From Pelagibacterium nitratireducens (GTDB lineage: Bacteria > Pseudomonadota > Alphaproteobacteria > Rhizobiales > Devosiaceae), in contig NZ_CP146275.1 in NCBI RefSeq assembly GCF_037044555.1, positions 124,001 through 188,000 on the forward strand: a stretch of 64,000 nt of DNA, read 5' to 3'. Of this stretch, positions 1-8,448 are shown piece by piece. The notes beneath the pieces were generated by a model. That model saw nothing but the letters and a program-made list of their open reading frames with translations. It made no database searches and was not told the origin of the DNA. Every line of letters starts with the position of its first letter. Position 1 is the first letter of the stretch. The position numbers and the translations under genes were made by a program.

Positions 1-1
1 C

Positions 2-634
2 TATTTTTCGTTCCTTGCCTCGCCGGCCGATTATCAGATGGGGGACACAGTGCGCATGATGTATGTGCACGTCCCCAGCGCCTGGCTGAGCCAGTTCTGT
101 TACGCCGTGATGTTTTTTTCGGCCATCGGCACGCTGGTCTGGCGCCATCCCATGGCCGATGTCAGCCAGAAGGCCGCCGTTCCTCTTGGTGCCGCCTTTA
201 CCGCGCTTGCCCTTTTCACCGGCTCGATGTGGGGCCGGCCCACATGGGGCACGTTCTGGGAATGGGATGGGCGCATGACCTCGACGCTGGTCCTGCTGTT
301 CATCTATCTCGGCCTTATCGCCCTGTGGCGGGCGTTTGACGATCAGCTCAAGGCGGCTCGGATCGTTGCGGTGCTGACTTTGGTGGGCGCCATCAATATC
401 CCCATCATCAAGTTTTCCGTCGATTGGTGGCAGACCCTGCACCAGCCCGCGTCCGTGTTCAGAACCGATGGTCCGACGGTCGATGGCTCGATCCTCGTGC
501 CGCTGCTCGTGATGACGCTGGCGTTTTCTCTACTGTTCTTGACTTTGCATCTTGTGCGCATGCGGACCGAAGTCACCAAGCGTCGCATCCGCTCGCTCGA
601 GTTGGCGCAGGCCCGCGCGGGAGAAGGTGCATGA
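2..634 (+). CDS. ccmC: Heme exporter / cytochrome c maturation protein CcmC (5' partial)
   Basis: Inner-membrane heme-handling protein that delivers heme to CcmE during System I cytochrome c maturation. The reading frame is open from base 2, so the true start lies upstream of the window. Family landmarks are visible: the MMYVHVPSAW segment with the first heme-ligand histidine, the tryptophan-rich periplasmic stretch WGRPTWGTFWEWD, and a second histidine in WWQTLHQP. Several hydrophobic helices follow the expected CcmC pattern. The stop overlaps the ccmD start (ATGA), which confirms an operon. Only an N-terminal part of roughly 40-50 residues should be missing, judged from family length. Confidence 0.95.
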   Translation, partial: YFSFLASPADYQMGDTVRMMYVHVPSAWLSQFCYAVMFFSAIGTLVWRHPMADVSQKAAVPLGAAFTALALFTGSMWGRPTWGTFWEWDGRMTSTLVLLFIYLGLIALWRAFDDQLKAARIVAVLTLVGAINIPIIKFSVDWWQTLHQPASVFRTDGPTVDGSILVPLLVMTLAFSLLFLTLHLVRMRTEVTKRRIRSLELAQARAGEGA

Positions 635-792
635 TCGATCTGGGCCAGCATTGGGAATTTATCACTGCAGCCTATGCCGGCACGATTGTCGTTGTCGGTG
701 CGCTGATCGGCTGGACCGTGATTTCGGCGCGGTCGGCCAAGGCGCGGGTGGCTATGCTCGAAGCGGCGCGGCAGGCGCGCAGGCAGAAATGA
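631..792 (+). CDS. ccmD: Heme exporter protein CcmD
   Basis: Small membrane protein of 53 residues that stabilises the CcmABC-CcmE heme release complex. It has one transmembrane helix (about residues 11-32) followed by a basic, arginine- and lysine-rich cytoplasmic tail, as is usual for CcmD. The start overlaps the ccmC stop and the stop overlaps the ccmG start, both as ATGA, so translation is probably coupled. A longer reading frame begins upstream inside ccmC; I chose the ATG at 631 because of this overlap and the family length. CcmD sequences are poorly conserved, so position contributes much of the evidence. Confidence 0.88.
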   Translation: MIDLGQHWEFITAAYAGTIVVVGALIGWTVISARSAKARVAMLEAARQARRQK

Positions 793-1340
793 AACCATCG
801 GTCAGGATCGGCCTGGCGGTTTTGCCGCTCATTGTCCTTGCGGCTCTTCTGGGGGTGTTTGCTTCGCAGATGGGGCGCTCGACGAGCTTTGTGCCCTCCG
901 CGCTCATCGACAAACCGGTGCCACAATTCAATCTCGCCTCGGTCGAGGGGCATGGCCAGCCCGGATTTTCAGCGGCCGATCTCGCCGGCAATGGCGTCGT
1001 TATCGTCAACGTCTTTGCGTCCTGGTGTGTGCCGTGCCGCGCCGAACATCCGTTCCTTATGGAATTGGCAAACGAACCGGTCGAAATCTATGGGCTCAAT
1101 TATGACGATCCGGCGGAAAACGCCCGGGCGTTTCTGGCCGAGCTTGGCAATCCTTACGATCGGATCGGCGCGGACCGGGATCGTCGGGTGGGCATCGAAT
1201 GGGGCGTTTACGGCGTGCCGGAAACCTTTGTCGTCGATAATGACGGCGTCATCCGGTTCAAACATGTCGGCCCGATCGACCAGGAGAGCTACCAGAACAC
1301 GCTTCTCCCGGCCATCGAAGCGGCGCGCTCGCCGGCCTGA
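789..1340 (+). CDS. ccmG: Thiol:disulfide interchange protein CcmG/DsbE
   Basis: Membrane-anchored periplasmic thioredoxin-like protein that keeps apocytochrome c cysteines reduced for heme attachment. The protein has 183 residues. An N-terminal signal anchor (about residues 6-26) precedes a thioredoxin fold carrying the active site WCVPC in the context FASWCVPCRAEHP. The cis-proline region GVYGVPETFVVD is typical of CcmG. The ATG at 789 overlaps the ccmD stop; longer in-frame starts upstream would overlap ccmD completely. The gene is the last of this ccm run and is followed by a palindromic repeat. Confidence 0.95.
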   Translation: MKPSVRIGLAVLPLIVLAALLGVFASQMGRSTSFVPSALIDKPVPQFNLASVEGHGQPGFSAADLAGNGVVIVNVFASWCVPCRAEHPFLMELANEPVEIYGLNYDDPAENARAFLAELGNPYDRIGADRDRRVGIEWGVYGVPETFVVDNDGVIRFKHVGPIDQESYQNTLLPAIEAARSPA

Positions 1341-1342
1341 AC

Positions 1343-1449
1343 CTAGAGCGTGTCCAGCAAAAGTGGAAACGGTTTTGCGGTTCGGACACGCGACAAAGCA
1401 ATGGCTTAGAGCCAAGGATTTGATTCAATCAAATCTTGAATGGCTCTAG
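1343..1449 (+). repeat. Composite palindromic intergenic repeat, copy A
   Basis: A 107-bp element lies between the convergent ccmG and yciB genes. It begins CTAGAGC and ends GCTCTAG, so its ends are inverted repeats. Module 1 (to about 1409) folds as GCGTGTCC...GGACACGC with an inner GCAAAA/TTTTGC stem. Module 2 contains the palindrome GATTTGATT-C-AATCAAATC flanked by AGAGCC/GGCTCT. Module 1 recurs at 31621-31687 and, inverted and diverged, at about 26150-26217 and 25991-26057. The right end contains the yciB stop codon (CTA on the plus strand, 1446-1448). Confidence 0.85.
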
Positions 1450-2135
1450 ACCTCGGTCTGGGCGCCTTCCGCTGCCGTTTTTACAGGGCTCGGCGCCGGC
1501 TCATCGTGCGGCGCGTATCTGTTGAGCAGGGGCAATTGGCTCATGGCGAAAACCATGGTCAGCGGCATGATGCCCCAGACCTTGAAGGCTACCCAGAAAT
1601 CGTCGGAAAAATTGCGCCAAACGATCTCGTTGATCGCGGCGAGCACGAAAAAGAAGAGGCCCCAGCGCAGGGTCATCAGATACCAGCCACGATCCTGAAG
1701 CTTGTAGACCTCGCCAAATACATAGCGCAGCAGGGAGTGGCCAAAGGCCAACCCACCGAGCAGCACCGATCCGAACAGCACATTGGTGATCGTGGGCTTG
1801 AGCTTTATGAAAAGCGCATCCTGAAAATAAAGCGTCATCCCGCCGAAAACCAGGACCACGACCCCTGTGACCAGCGGCATGACAGGAATGGATTTAAGGA
1901 TCAGCTTGGAGAGCACCAGCGAAATGGCCATGGCGACCATGAAGACGGCGGTGGCAAAGATGATCGGCTGGCTGAACCAGGTTTGAAGCACAGGGAACGC
2001 CTCAAGGATGTTCTCACCCTGCGCATTGACGAGAAAGAAGACGACAAGCGGCCCCAACTCCAGCGAAAGCTTGGTCAACGCGGGTTTTATATCCTCAATG
2101 CCCGCTTCGGAGGGTTTGGGTTGGCTTTGCGCCAT
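1446..2135 (-). CDS. yciB: Inner-membrane protein YciB / septation protein A family
   Basis: Polytopic inner-membrane protein of the YciB/IspZ family (229 residues), linked in other bacteria to septation and envelope synthesis. Five or so hydrophobic helices are visible, with family-type segments LGPLVVFFLVNAQG near the N-terminus, the TLYFQDALFIKLKPTITN region and NEIVWRNFSDDFWVAFKVWG near the C-terminus. It starts 4 bp after the ftsY stop and is the last gene of the dapF-mtaB-ftsY-yciB operon. The TAG stop lies inside the end of the palindromic repeat, so the C-terminal tail AEGAQTEV may have been set by that insertion. Confidence 0.93.
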   Translation of the reverse strand: MAQSQPKPSEAGIEDIKPALTKLSLELGPLVVFFLVNAQGENILEAFPVLQTWFSQPIIFATAVFMVAMAISLVLSKLILKSIPVMPLVTGVVVLVFGGMTLYFQDALFIKLKPTITNVLFGSVLLGGLAFGHSLLRYVFGEVYKLQDRGWYLMTLRWGLFFFVLAAINEIVWRNFSDDFWVAFKVWGIMPLTMVFAMSQLPLLNRYAPHDEPAPSPVKTAAEGAQTEV

Positions 2136-2139
2136 AATC

Positions 2140-3456
2140 TTACTCCTTGCCCGCGATCGCGCGGGCGAAATCTGTGGCCCTGAAGGCTTCGAGGTCGCCT
2201 ATCGCTTCCCCGACGCCGATGAAATGGATGGGCAGTCCGAATTTCCTGGCGATGGCAACGAGGATGCCGCCGCGCGCCGTGCCGTCGAGCTTGGTCATCA
2301 CCAGGCCCGTCACCCCGGCCTTTTGACCGAAGATTTCGACCTGATTAAGGGCATTCTGGCCCGTTGTGGCATCCAGTGTCAAAAGCGTGGCGTGCGGAGC
2401 GTCCGGATCGCGCTTTTTGATGACCCTGATGATCTTTTCGAGCTCGTCCATCAGTTCGGTCCGGTTCTGCAACCGTCCGGCGGTGTCGATGATGACCACA
2501 TCGGTCCCGGTGTCCTGGGCTTTTGCCACGGCGTCGAACGCCAGACCCGAAGCGTCGGCGCCGGTCGGGCGGGTCATCACCTCGACGTCGTTGCGCTGAC
2601 CCCAGACCTGGAGTTGTTCGACGGCGGCGGCGCGAAACGTGTCGCCGGCAGCCAGAAGCACGGATTTGCCCTCAGCCTTGAGCTTGGCCGTCAGTTTGCC
2701 GATGGTGGTTGTCTTGCCCGAGCCATTGACGCCGACCATGAGGATCACGAAGGGGCTTTTCGTGCCATCGATGGTCAGCGGCACCGCCACGGGGCCTAGC
2801 GTGGCCCCGACTTCGGCGGCGAGCACCTCCCGGACCTCCTCGGTCGAAACATCCTTGTCGAATTTCTCGGCGCGGAGCTTTTCGGTGATCGCCATGGCCG
2901 TGTCGATGCCCAGATCGGCTGCGATCAGTGTGTCTTCAAGGTCCTGCAGCGTGGCCTCATCGAGCTTGCGCTTGGTGAAGATGGCGCCGATCGAGGACGA
3001 GAGACTGTCCGAGGAGCGCTTGAGGCCGGCGCTGAGGCGCTGCAGCCAGTTCTGCGGTCGGGCCGGTTCGTCGACAGCAGGGGCAAGAGCCGGCTCGGGT
3101 TCGCTTGCTGCAGGCTCTTCGGGGTCGGACACGATCTTGTCTTCAATCGCATCGGGCCGCTCAAGCGGATCGGTCACGTCGTCCGGTGTGGGCGGTTCGT
3201 GCTCGGGGGGATTGGGATGGCCTTTTTCGAGCCATTCGGCCTGCATTTCGGGCGGAGCCGCGTCGCGGGTATCCTCGGTGTCGCCTGTCGGCTCGGGCGC
3301 CGGTGCCTGGCGCTTTTCGCGCAGGGCGTCCAGCGCTTCCTCTTCGCCACGCGGCTCCTCGGTGGCGCGCTCCATGGCTTCCTGGGCTTCCGATTTCGGC
3401 TGAGGTTTCTCGCCGAACAGGCGGCCCCAGAAACCGGGCTTTTTGTCTTGGGTCAT
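2140..3456 (-). CDS. ftsY: Signal recognition particle receptor FtsY
   Basis: SRP receptor GTPase that docks Ffh-ribosome complexes at the membrane for co-translational insertion. Of 438 residues, about the first 125 form an acidic, proline-rich A domain. The N domain follows, then the G domain from about 230 with G1 GVNGSGKTTTIGKL, DTFRAAAVEQL, G3 DTAGR and G4 TKLD. The ATG overlaps the mtaB stop (ATGA at 3453-3456). Its partner Ffh is encoded in the next operon on the opposite strand, within 2.5 kb, which is a tidy functional neighbourhood. Confidence 0.97.
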   Translation of the reverse strand: MTQDKKPGFWGRLFGEKPQPKSEAQEAMERATEEPRGEEEALDALREKRQAPAPEPTGDTEDTRDAAPPEMQAEWLEKGHPNPPEHEPPTPDDVTDPLERPDAIEDKIVSDPEEPAASEPEPALAPAVDEPARPQNWLQRLSAGLKRSSDSLSSSIGAIFTKRKLDEATLQDLEDTLIAADLGIDTAMAITEKLRAEKFDKDVSTEEVREVLAAEVGATLGPVAVPLTIDGTKSPFVILMVGVNGSGKTTTIGKLTAKLKAEGKSVLLAAGDTFRAAAVEQLQVWGQRNDVEVMTRPTGADASGLAFDAVAKAQDTGTDVVIIDTAGRLQNRTELMDELEKIIRVIKKRDPDAPHATLLTLDATTGQNALNQVEIFGQKAGVTGLVMTKLDGTARGGILVAIARKFGLPIHFIGVGEAIGDLEAFRATDFARAIAGKE

Positions 3457-4715
3457 GCAGCAACCTTATCGCGGCGGGCAATTAGCCCGTCGGTGGATGT
3501 TCCATCGATTTCGGCCGTAACGATATCGCCGGGCCGTGCGCGCTCAACGGCAACGGGAATGAACTGTTCCGTGCGCCCCAGCCCATCGCGTTCGACCAGG
3601 ATGTTTTCGGTTTTTCCAATCCGCGAGGCGCACAGTTTTGCAAACTGGGTCCCGCCCAGTGCGCGCAGCCGGGCCGCCCGTTCCTTGGCCGTACGCCGGG
3701 AAATCTGCGGCATCCGTGCCGCGGGTGTGCCTTCACGCGGGGAAAATGGGAAGACGTGCAGATAGGTCAGATCGGCTTCGGTCACGAAACGCAGTGTGTT
3801 TTCAAACATCGCGTCGGTTTCGGTGGGAAACCCTGCGATGATATCGGCGCCAAACACCATATCGGGCCGCAGGCCGCGCAGTTTTTCCACGATCCCCAGC
3901 GCATCGGCGCGGCTGTGCCGGCGCTTCATGCGCTTTAAGATCATGTCATCGCCCGATTGCAGCGAGAGATGCAGGTGCGGCATCAGGCGCGGGTCGGTTA
4001 CGGCTTCATAGAGCGCGGGATCGGCTTCGATGGAATCGATCGATGATATGCGCAGCCGCGGCAGGGACGGGACGTGTTTGAGGATCGATTGCGTGAGCTT
4101 TCCCAAAGTCGGCGAACCGGGCAGATCGCCGCCATAGGAGGTAATATCGACCCCGGTCAGGACCACTTCGGCATAGCCATTGTCCACGAGGCGTCTGATC
4201 TGATCGACCACGACGCCCATGGGCACCGAGCGCGAGGGGCCACGTCCAAAAGGGATGATGCAGAAGGTGCAGCGGTGATCGCACCCGTTCTGGACCTGAA
4301 CGAAAGCACGGGCCCGCCCGTCGAGCCCGTCGATCAGGTGGCCGGCGGTTTCGGTCACGCTCATGATGTCGTTGACCTGGACCTTGTCGTTGAGCGGCTC
4401 CCCGAACGCGATAGGCCGATAGCTTTCGGCCCTAAGCTTGTCGTTGTTGCCGATCACCAGATCGACCTCGGCCATATCGCCGAAATCGCGCGCCTGGGTC
4501 TGCGCAGCGCAGCCGGTGACGATGATCCTGGCGTCGGCATTCTCGCGCCGCGCCTTGCGGATGGACTGCTTGGCCTGCCGCACCGCTTCGGCGGTCACAG
4601 CGCAGGTGTTGATGATGATTGCGTTCTCGAGGCCGGACTTTTGCGCCTCGGCCTTCATCACTTCGGACTCGTAGGCATTGAGCCGGCACCCGAAGGTTAT
4701 GGTCTCTATGCTCAT
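3453..4715 (-). CDS. mtaB: tRNA (N6-threonylcarbamoyladenosine(37)-C2)-methylthiotransferase MtaB
   Basis: Radical SAM methylthiotransferase that converts t6A37 to ms2t6A37 in ANN-decoding tRNAs. The 420-residue protein has the N-terminal MTTase cysteines (TFGCRLNAYE, INTCAV, VTGCAAQ), the radical SAM cluster motif CDHRCTFCIIP and a C-terminal TRAM-like segment. I chose the start MSIETITFGC at 4715, because it overlaps the dapF stop as ATGA; an upstream in-frame start at 4772 would add 19 residues lying inside dapF. TsaD, which makes the t6A substrate, is encoded at 54953 in the same window. Confidence 0.95.
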   Translation of the reverse strand: MSIETITFGCRLNAYESEVMKAEAQKSGLENAIIINTCAVTAEAVRQAKQSIRKARRENADARIIVTGCAAQTQARDFGDMAEVDLVIGNNDKLRAESYRPIAFGEPLNDKVQVNDIMSVTETAGHLIDGLDGRARAFVQVQNGCDHRCTFCIIPFGRGPSRSVPMGVVVDQIRRLVDNGYAEVVLTGVDITSYGGDLPGSPTLGKLTQSILKHVPSLPRLRISSIDSIEADPALYEAVTDPRLMPHLHLSLQSGDDMILKRMKRRHSRADALGIVEKLRGLRPDMVFGADIIAGFPTETDAMFENTLRFVTEADLTYLHVFPFSPREGTPAARMPQISRRTAKERAARLRALGGTQFAKLCASRIGKTENILVERDGLGRTEQFIPVAVERARPGDIVTAEIDGTSTDGLIARRDKVAA

Positions 4716-5578
4716 GCGGCATCCTCTCCGAGAAGAGTGGGCGGGATCACACCTTGCCCGTCCAGCATCCACGGACCGGTCATCAGGATATGGTCGTTAG
4801 AAACCCGCCATTCTATATCGAGTGGGCCGCCCGGCAGCTCGATCGTCACCTTGCGGCCCGTCAGCCCCTTGCGGGCCGCGGCCACGGCGGTGGCGCAGGC
4901 GGCGGTGCCGCAGGCCAGCGTCAAGCCCGCGCCGCGCTCCCAGACCTTGACCTTGATCCGGTCGTCCGAAATCACCTGAGCCAGCGTGATGTTGGCGCGC
5001 TCGGGGAAAATCGGGTGGTTCTCGAGCAGCGGGCCGAACTTGGCCAGATCGTGGGCGTCGAGATCCTTGACCCAGAAGATGGCATGCGGATTGCCGACAT
5101 TGACCACGGATGGGGTGTGGAGGATCGGCGCATCAATGGGCCCGATCTGCAATTCGATGCCTGTCGTATCCGAAAAGGGCTCGGCGAGTGGGATCTGTTC
5201 CCAACCGAAACGGGGCACGCCCATATCGGCCGTGACCATATCGCCCTCGGTGCGGGTCGCAAGAATGCCGGCATTGGTGCGGATTGTTATCGCATTTGTG
5301 CCCGTTTCATCGGCAACCAAAGCCGCAATGCAGCGCGTAGCGTTGCCGCAGGCGTCAACTTCGCCACCCTCGGCATTGTAGATGCGCATGAACACATCGA
5401 CGCCCTCGACCGTATCGGGCTCCATGACGATCAGCTGGTCACAGCCGATGCCGTTGGCCCGATCCGAAATGGCGACAATCTGCTGGCGCGACAGCGCGAT
5501 TTTCTGCGCGCGCGCGTCCAGAACGACGAAGTCGTTTCCAAGGCCATTCATCTTGAGATAGGGCAGTGGCGCGGTCAT
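4712..5578 (-). CDS. dapF: Diaminopimelate epimerase
   Basis: Converts LL- to meso-diaminopimelate for lysine and peptidoglycan synthesis. The protein has 288 residues and two pseudo-symmetric halves. The two catalytic cysteines are seen in NAEGGEVDACGNATRC and in GLTLACGTAACA. The start MTAPLPYLKMNGLGNDF at 5578 matches the family N-terminus; a longer in-frame ORF to 5833 runs through the promoter region and is rejected. It is the first gene of a four-gene minus-strand operon with mtaB, ftsY and yciB, and probably uses the promoter at 5691-5718. Confidence 0.97.
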   Translation of the reverse strand: MTAPLPYLKMNGLGNDFVVLDARAQKIALSRQQIVAISDRANGIGCDQLIVMEPDTVEGVDVFMRIYNAEGGEVDACGNATRCIAALVADETGTNAITIRTNAGILATRTEGDMVTADMGVPRFGWEQIPLAEPFSDTTGIELQIGPIDAPILHTPSVVNVGNPHAIFWVKDLDAHDLAKFGPLLENHPIFPERANITLAQVISDDRIKVKVWERGAGLTLACGTAACATAVAAARKGLTGRKVTIELPGGPLDIEWRVSNDHILMTGPWMLDGQGVIPPTLLGEDAA

Positions 5579-5669
5579 TTTCGGGCTTTTCGGCTCAACC
5601 AAAGGGTATCTTTGGCTTATATGGCGCAAAAGTCTTGCGATTTCCACCTTTGCACCGATCGTGCGGCAA

Positions 5670-5698
5670 TTGACTCCGCGTACGCGCATCCTTATAAG
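5670..5698 (+). promoter_or_regulatory. Sigma70-type promoter for the ffh operon
   Basis: TTGACT at 5670-5675, a 17-base spacer and TATAAG at 5693-5698 form a near-consensus housekeeping promoter pointing at ffh. The predicted start near 5705 leaves a leader of about 160 nt. Its -10 overlaps the -10 of a divergent promoter, because CTTATAAG is palindromic. The spacer also contains CGCGTACGCG. Inference from sequence only. Confidence 0.6.
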
Positions 5699-5718
5699 CC
5701 GGCTCGACCTTCTGTCAG
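5691..5718 (-). promoter_or_regulatory. Divergent sigma70-type promoter for the dapF operon
   Basis: Read on the minus strand, CTGACA (5713-5718), a 16-base spacer and TATAAG (5691-5696) form a plausible promoter driving dapF-mtaB-ftsY-yciB. The -10 shares bases 5693-5696 with the plus-strand promoter. Confidence 0.5.
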
Positions 5719-5863
5719 AAACGATGGATTTGCGAGTCACTAGGCAACCCGAGAGGTTTCCGGTCAACATCCGCCAGCGCGTTGCGCCCGCGGGTGCGCT
5801 TTGCATTTGATCGCTTGGGCCCCATATTCGCATCTATCCTGACACGAACGAAATGAGCGAAGT

Positions 5864-7411
5864 ATGTTTGAAAGCCTGTCAGACCGCTTGGGCAAGATCT
5901 TTTCCGGGATCACCGGAAGAGGTGCGCTGAGCGAAGCCGATGTGCAAGCCGCGCTGCGCGAGGTTCGCCGCGCGCTGATCGAGGCCGACGTTTCGCTCGA
6001 AGTGGTGCGCGCCTTTACCGAGCAGGTCGGCGCGCGCGCCGTGGGCGCGGAAGTCACCCGGTCGGTCAAACCGGGTCAGCAGGTCATCAAGATCGTTCAT
6101 GATGAGTTGGTGGCGGTTCTGGGCGAAGAAGCCTCGCCCATTTCGCTCAATGCTCCCTCGCCGGTGCCGATCCTTATGGTCGGCCTGCAGGGCTCGGGCA
6201 AGACCACCACCACCGGTAAGATCGCCAAACGGCTCAAGGACAAGCAGAACAAGCGCGTTCTGATGGCCTCGCTCGATACGCGCCGCCCGGCCGCCATGGA
6301 GCAGCTCAAGACGCTCGGCAGTCAGATCGGCGTCGATGTGCTCGAGATCGTCCCCAACCAGTCGGCGGTCGAGATTGCCAAGCGCGCCATTTCGACGGCC
6401 AGGACCGGTGGCTACGATGTGGTGATGCTCGATACGGCGGGCCGCACCCATATCGACGAAGAGCTGATGGAAGAGACCGCCGAGATCAAGCGCGTCTCCA
6501 ATCCACACGAAATCCTGCTTGTCGCCGACAGTCTGACCGGTCAGGACGCCGTCAATCTGGCGCGATCGTTCGATGCACGCGTCGATATCACCGGTATCGT
6601 TCTCACCCGCGTCGACGGTGACGGGCGCGGCGGTGCGGCGCTTTCCATGCGGGCTGCGACCGGCAAGCCGATCAAGCTGATCGGTGTGGGCGAAAAGATG
6701 GATGCGCTGGAAGATTTCCATCCCAGCCGTATCGCTGACCGTATTCTGGGCATGGGCGACATCGTCTCGCTGGTCGAAAAGGCCGCGGCGAACGTCACGG
6801 CCGAAGACGCCGAGAAAATGGCCAAGAAGCTCAAGAAGGGTCAGTTCGATCTCGACGATCTTATGGGCCAGCTTTTGCAGATGAAGAAGATGGGCGGCAT
6901 GGCCTCGCTCATGAAGATGATGCCGGGCATGGGCAATATGGCCAAGAACCTGCCCAATGGCCGCACCGACGACAAGGTGTTCGATCGCCAGGTCGCCATC
7001 ATCCAGTCGATGACCAAAAAGGAACGTGAAAAGCCCGATCTGCTCAACGCTTCGCGCCGCAAGCGCATCGCAGCGGGTTCGGGCGTCGAGGTTTCGGAAA
7101 TCAACAAGCTCATCAAGATGCATCGCCAGATGGCGGACATGATGAAAAAGGTTTCGCGCGGCGGGCCGGGCGGTCTGGCCGGCATGTTCGGCGGCATGGG
7201 CAAGCAGATGATGGGTGGCATGCCCGATATGGACCCGGCCCAGATCGAACAGATGACAAAGCAGATGGGAGGTGATCCTTCCAAGCTGCCTGATGATTTT
7301 TCCAAGCTCGTCAAACAGGGTGGGGGCGGAATGTCCGGCCTCCCCGGACTTGGCGGCTCGAAATTACCGGGGCTCCCGGGACTGCCCGGATTGCCGGGCA
7401 AAAAGAAGTAA
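5864..7411 (+). CDS. ffh: Signal recognition particle protein Ffh (SRP54)
   Basis: GTPase that binds signal sequences of nascent chains together with 4.5S RNA. The 515-residue protein has the N domain (to about 90), a G domain with GLQGSGKTTTTGKIA, DTRRPAAMEQL, DTAGRTHIDEELM and TRVDGDGRGGAA, and a methionine-rich M domain with MKKMGGMASLMKMMPGMG. A glycine/methionine-rich tail follows, ending in repeated leucine-proline-glycine units and three lysines. It starts an operon with rpsP, rimM, trmD and rplS. No 4.5S RNA gene was recognised nearby. Confidence 0.98.
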   Translation: MFESLSDRLGKIFSGITGRGALSEADVQAALREVRRALIEADVSLEVVRAFTEQVGARAVGAEVTRSVKPGQQVIKIVHDELVAVLGEEASPISLNAPSPVPILMVGLQGSGKTTTTGKIAKRLKDKQNKRVLMASLDTRRPAAMEQLKTLGSQIGVDVLEIVPNQSAVEIAKRAISTARTGGYDVVMLDTAGRTHIDEELMEETAEIKRVSNPHEILLVADSLTGQDAVNLARSFDARVDITGIVLTRVDGDGRGGAALSMRAATGKPIKLIGVGEKMDALEDFHPSRIADRILGMGDIVSLVEKAAANVTAEDAEKMAKKLKKGQFDLDDLMGQLLQMKKMGGMASLMKMMPGMGNMAKNLPNGRTDDKVFDRQVAIIQSMTKKEREKPDLLNASRRKRIAAGSGVEVSEINKLIKMHRQMADMMKKVSRGGPGGLAGMFGGMGKQMMGGMPDMDPAQIEQMTKQMGGDPSKLPDDFSKLVKQGGGGMSGLPGLGGSKLPGLPGLPGLPGKKK

Positions 7412-7450
7412 ACCGACTTAAACCTACCCAAGCAGAAAGACCAAGACACA

Positions 7451-7873
7451 ATGGCTACCAAGATCCGCCTGGCTCGCGCCGGCTCCAAGAAGCGCCCCTA
7501 CTACCACGTCGTCATTGCCGACGTCCGCTCGCCGCGTGACGGCCGCGTTATCGAGCGCATCGGTTCGTACAACCCGATGCTCGAAAAGGGCGACGAAAAG
7601 CGTGTCGTGCTCGATATCGAGCGTGCCACCTATTGGCTGCAGAGCGGCGCCCAGCCGACCGATCGCGTCGAGCGCTTCCTTGATGCCGCCGGTCTTTTGA
7701 AGCGGGCTGCCAAGAGCAATCCCAACAAGGCAAAGCCGGGTGCCAAGGCGCTTGAACGCCTCGAGGAGAAAAAGGCTGCTGAAGAAGCTGCCCGGGAAGC
7801 TGCTGCCGCTCCGGCTGAAGAGGCCGCCCCTGCCGAAGACGCTCCCGCCGCTGAAGAAGCCAGCGCCGAGTAA
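7451..7873 (+). CDS. rpsP: 30S ribosomal protein S16 with Ala/Glu-rich tail
   Basis: Small-subunit protein S16, needed for 30S assembly. The conserved N-terminus [19 protein letters not shown] and the [16 protein letters not shown] region are clear. At 140 residues it is much longer than the roughly 80 residues of enterobacterial S16; the extra 40 or so form a low-complexity tail of alanine, glutamate and proline from about residue 98. The gene lies 39 bp after ffh, in the standard ffh-rpsP-rimM-trmD-rplS order. Confidence 0.97.
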   Translation: MATKIRLARAGSKKRPYYHVVIADVRSPRDGRVIERIGSYNPMLEKGDEKRVVLDIERATYWLQSGAQPTDRVERFLDAAGLLKRAAKSNPNKAKPGAKALERLEEKKAAEEAAREAAAAPAEEAAPAEDAPAAEEASAE

Positions 7874-7893
7874 GACCGGTGACCGGGCGCAAA

Positions 7894-8448
7894 ATGCCTG
7901 AAGACCGCATTCTCATGGGCCGCATTGGCGCGGCCCATGGGATCAAGGGCGAGGTGCGCATCACAGCGTTCACCGAAGACCCCCTGGCCATTGCCGATTA
8001 CGATCCGCTCGAAACCGACCGTGACGGTCTTTCGATCTCGATCGCCAAGGCACGGCTGGCCAAGACGGTCGTCATTGCGACGCTCAAGGGCATTACCGAC
8101 CGTAACGATGCCGAAAGGCTCAACGGTGTTTCGCTCTATGTGAGCCGTGACCGGCTCGACGAGCCTGACGAAGACGAATTTTATTATGCCGACCTGATCG
8201 GGCTCGAAGTCCGGCTGGCCGATGGTGCGGTGCTGGGCACCATTTCGGCCATCGAGAATTTCGGCTCCGACGATCTTTTGGATATCAAGCTCGCCGAAAC
8301 CCGCAAATCGGTCTATCTGCCGTTCACCAAGGCCGTGGTTCCCGATCTCCACATCGCCGATGGGTATATCGTGGCTGTCCCCCCCGAAGGCTGGCTCGAG
8401 GATACGCCGCGCGATCCTGAAGATGTCGAGCCGGATGAAAGCCGATGA
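7894..8448 (+). CDS. rimM: Ribosome maturation factor RimM
   Basis: Binds S19 and assists maturation of the 30S head. The protein (184 residues from this start) has the N-terminal RimM barrel ([19 protein letters not shown]) and the C-terminal PRC-barrel ([32 protein letters not shown]). I took the ATG at 7894; an in-frame GTG at 7879 would add five residues and sits only 5 bp after the rpsP stop, so it cannot be excluded. Neither has a strong ribosome binding site. The stop overlaps the trmD start. Confidence 0.95.
   Translation: MPEDRILMGRIGAAHGIKGEVRITAFTEDPLAIADYDPLETDRDGLSISIAKARLAKTVVIATLKGITDRNDAERLNGVSLYVSRDRLDEPDEDEFYYADLIGLEVRLADGAVLGTISAIENFGSDDLLDIKLAETRKSVYLPFTKAVVPDLHIADGYIVAVPPEGWLEDTPRDPEDVEPDESR

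Noticed and set aside
969..1415. Minus-strand 148-residue frame over ccmG, sharing the peptide CFVACPNRKT with a frame at 30617-31741
   Set aside because: The shared peptide is the translation of the palindromic repeat, not a shared protein domain.
1419..1437. TTGAT...ATCAA, resembling an FNR/FixK box
   Set aside because: The spacing is three bases, not four, and the sequence is module 2 of the palindromic repeat between convergent genes, where a promoter element makes no sense.
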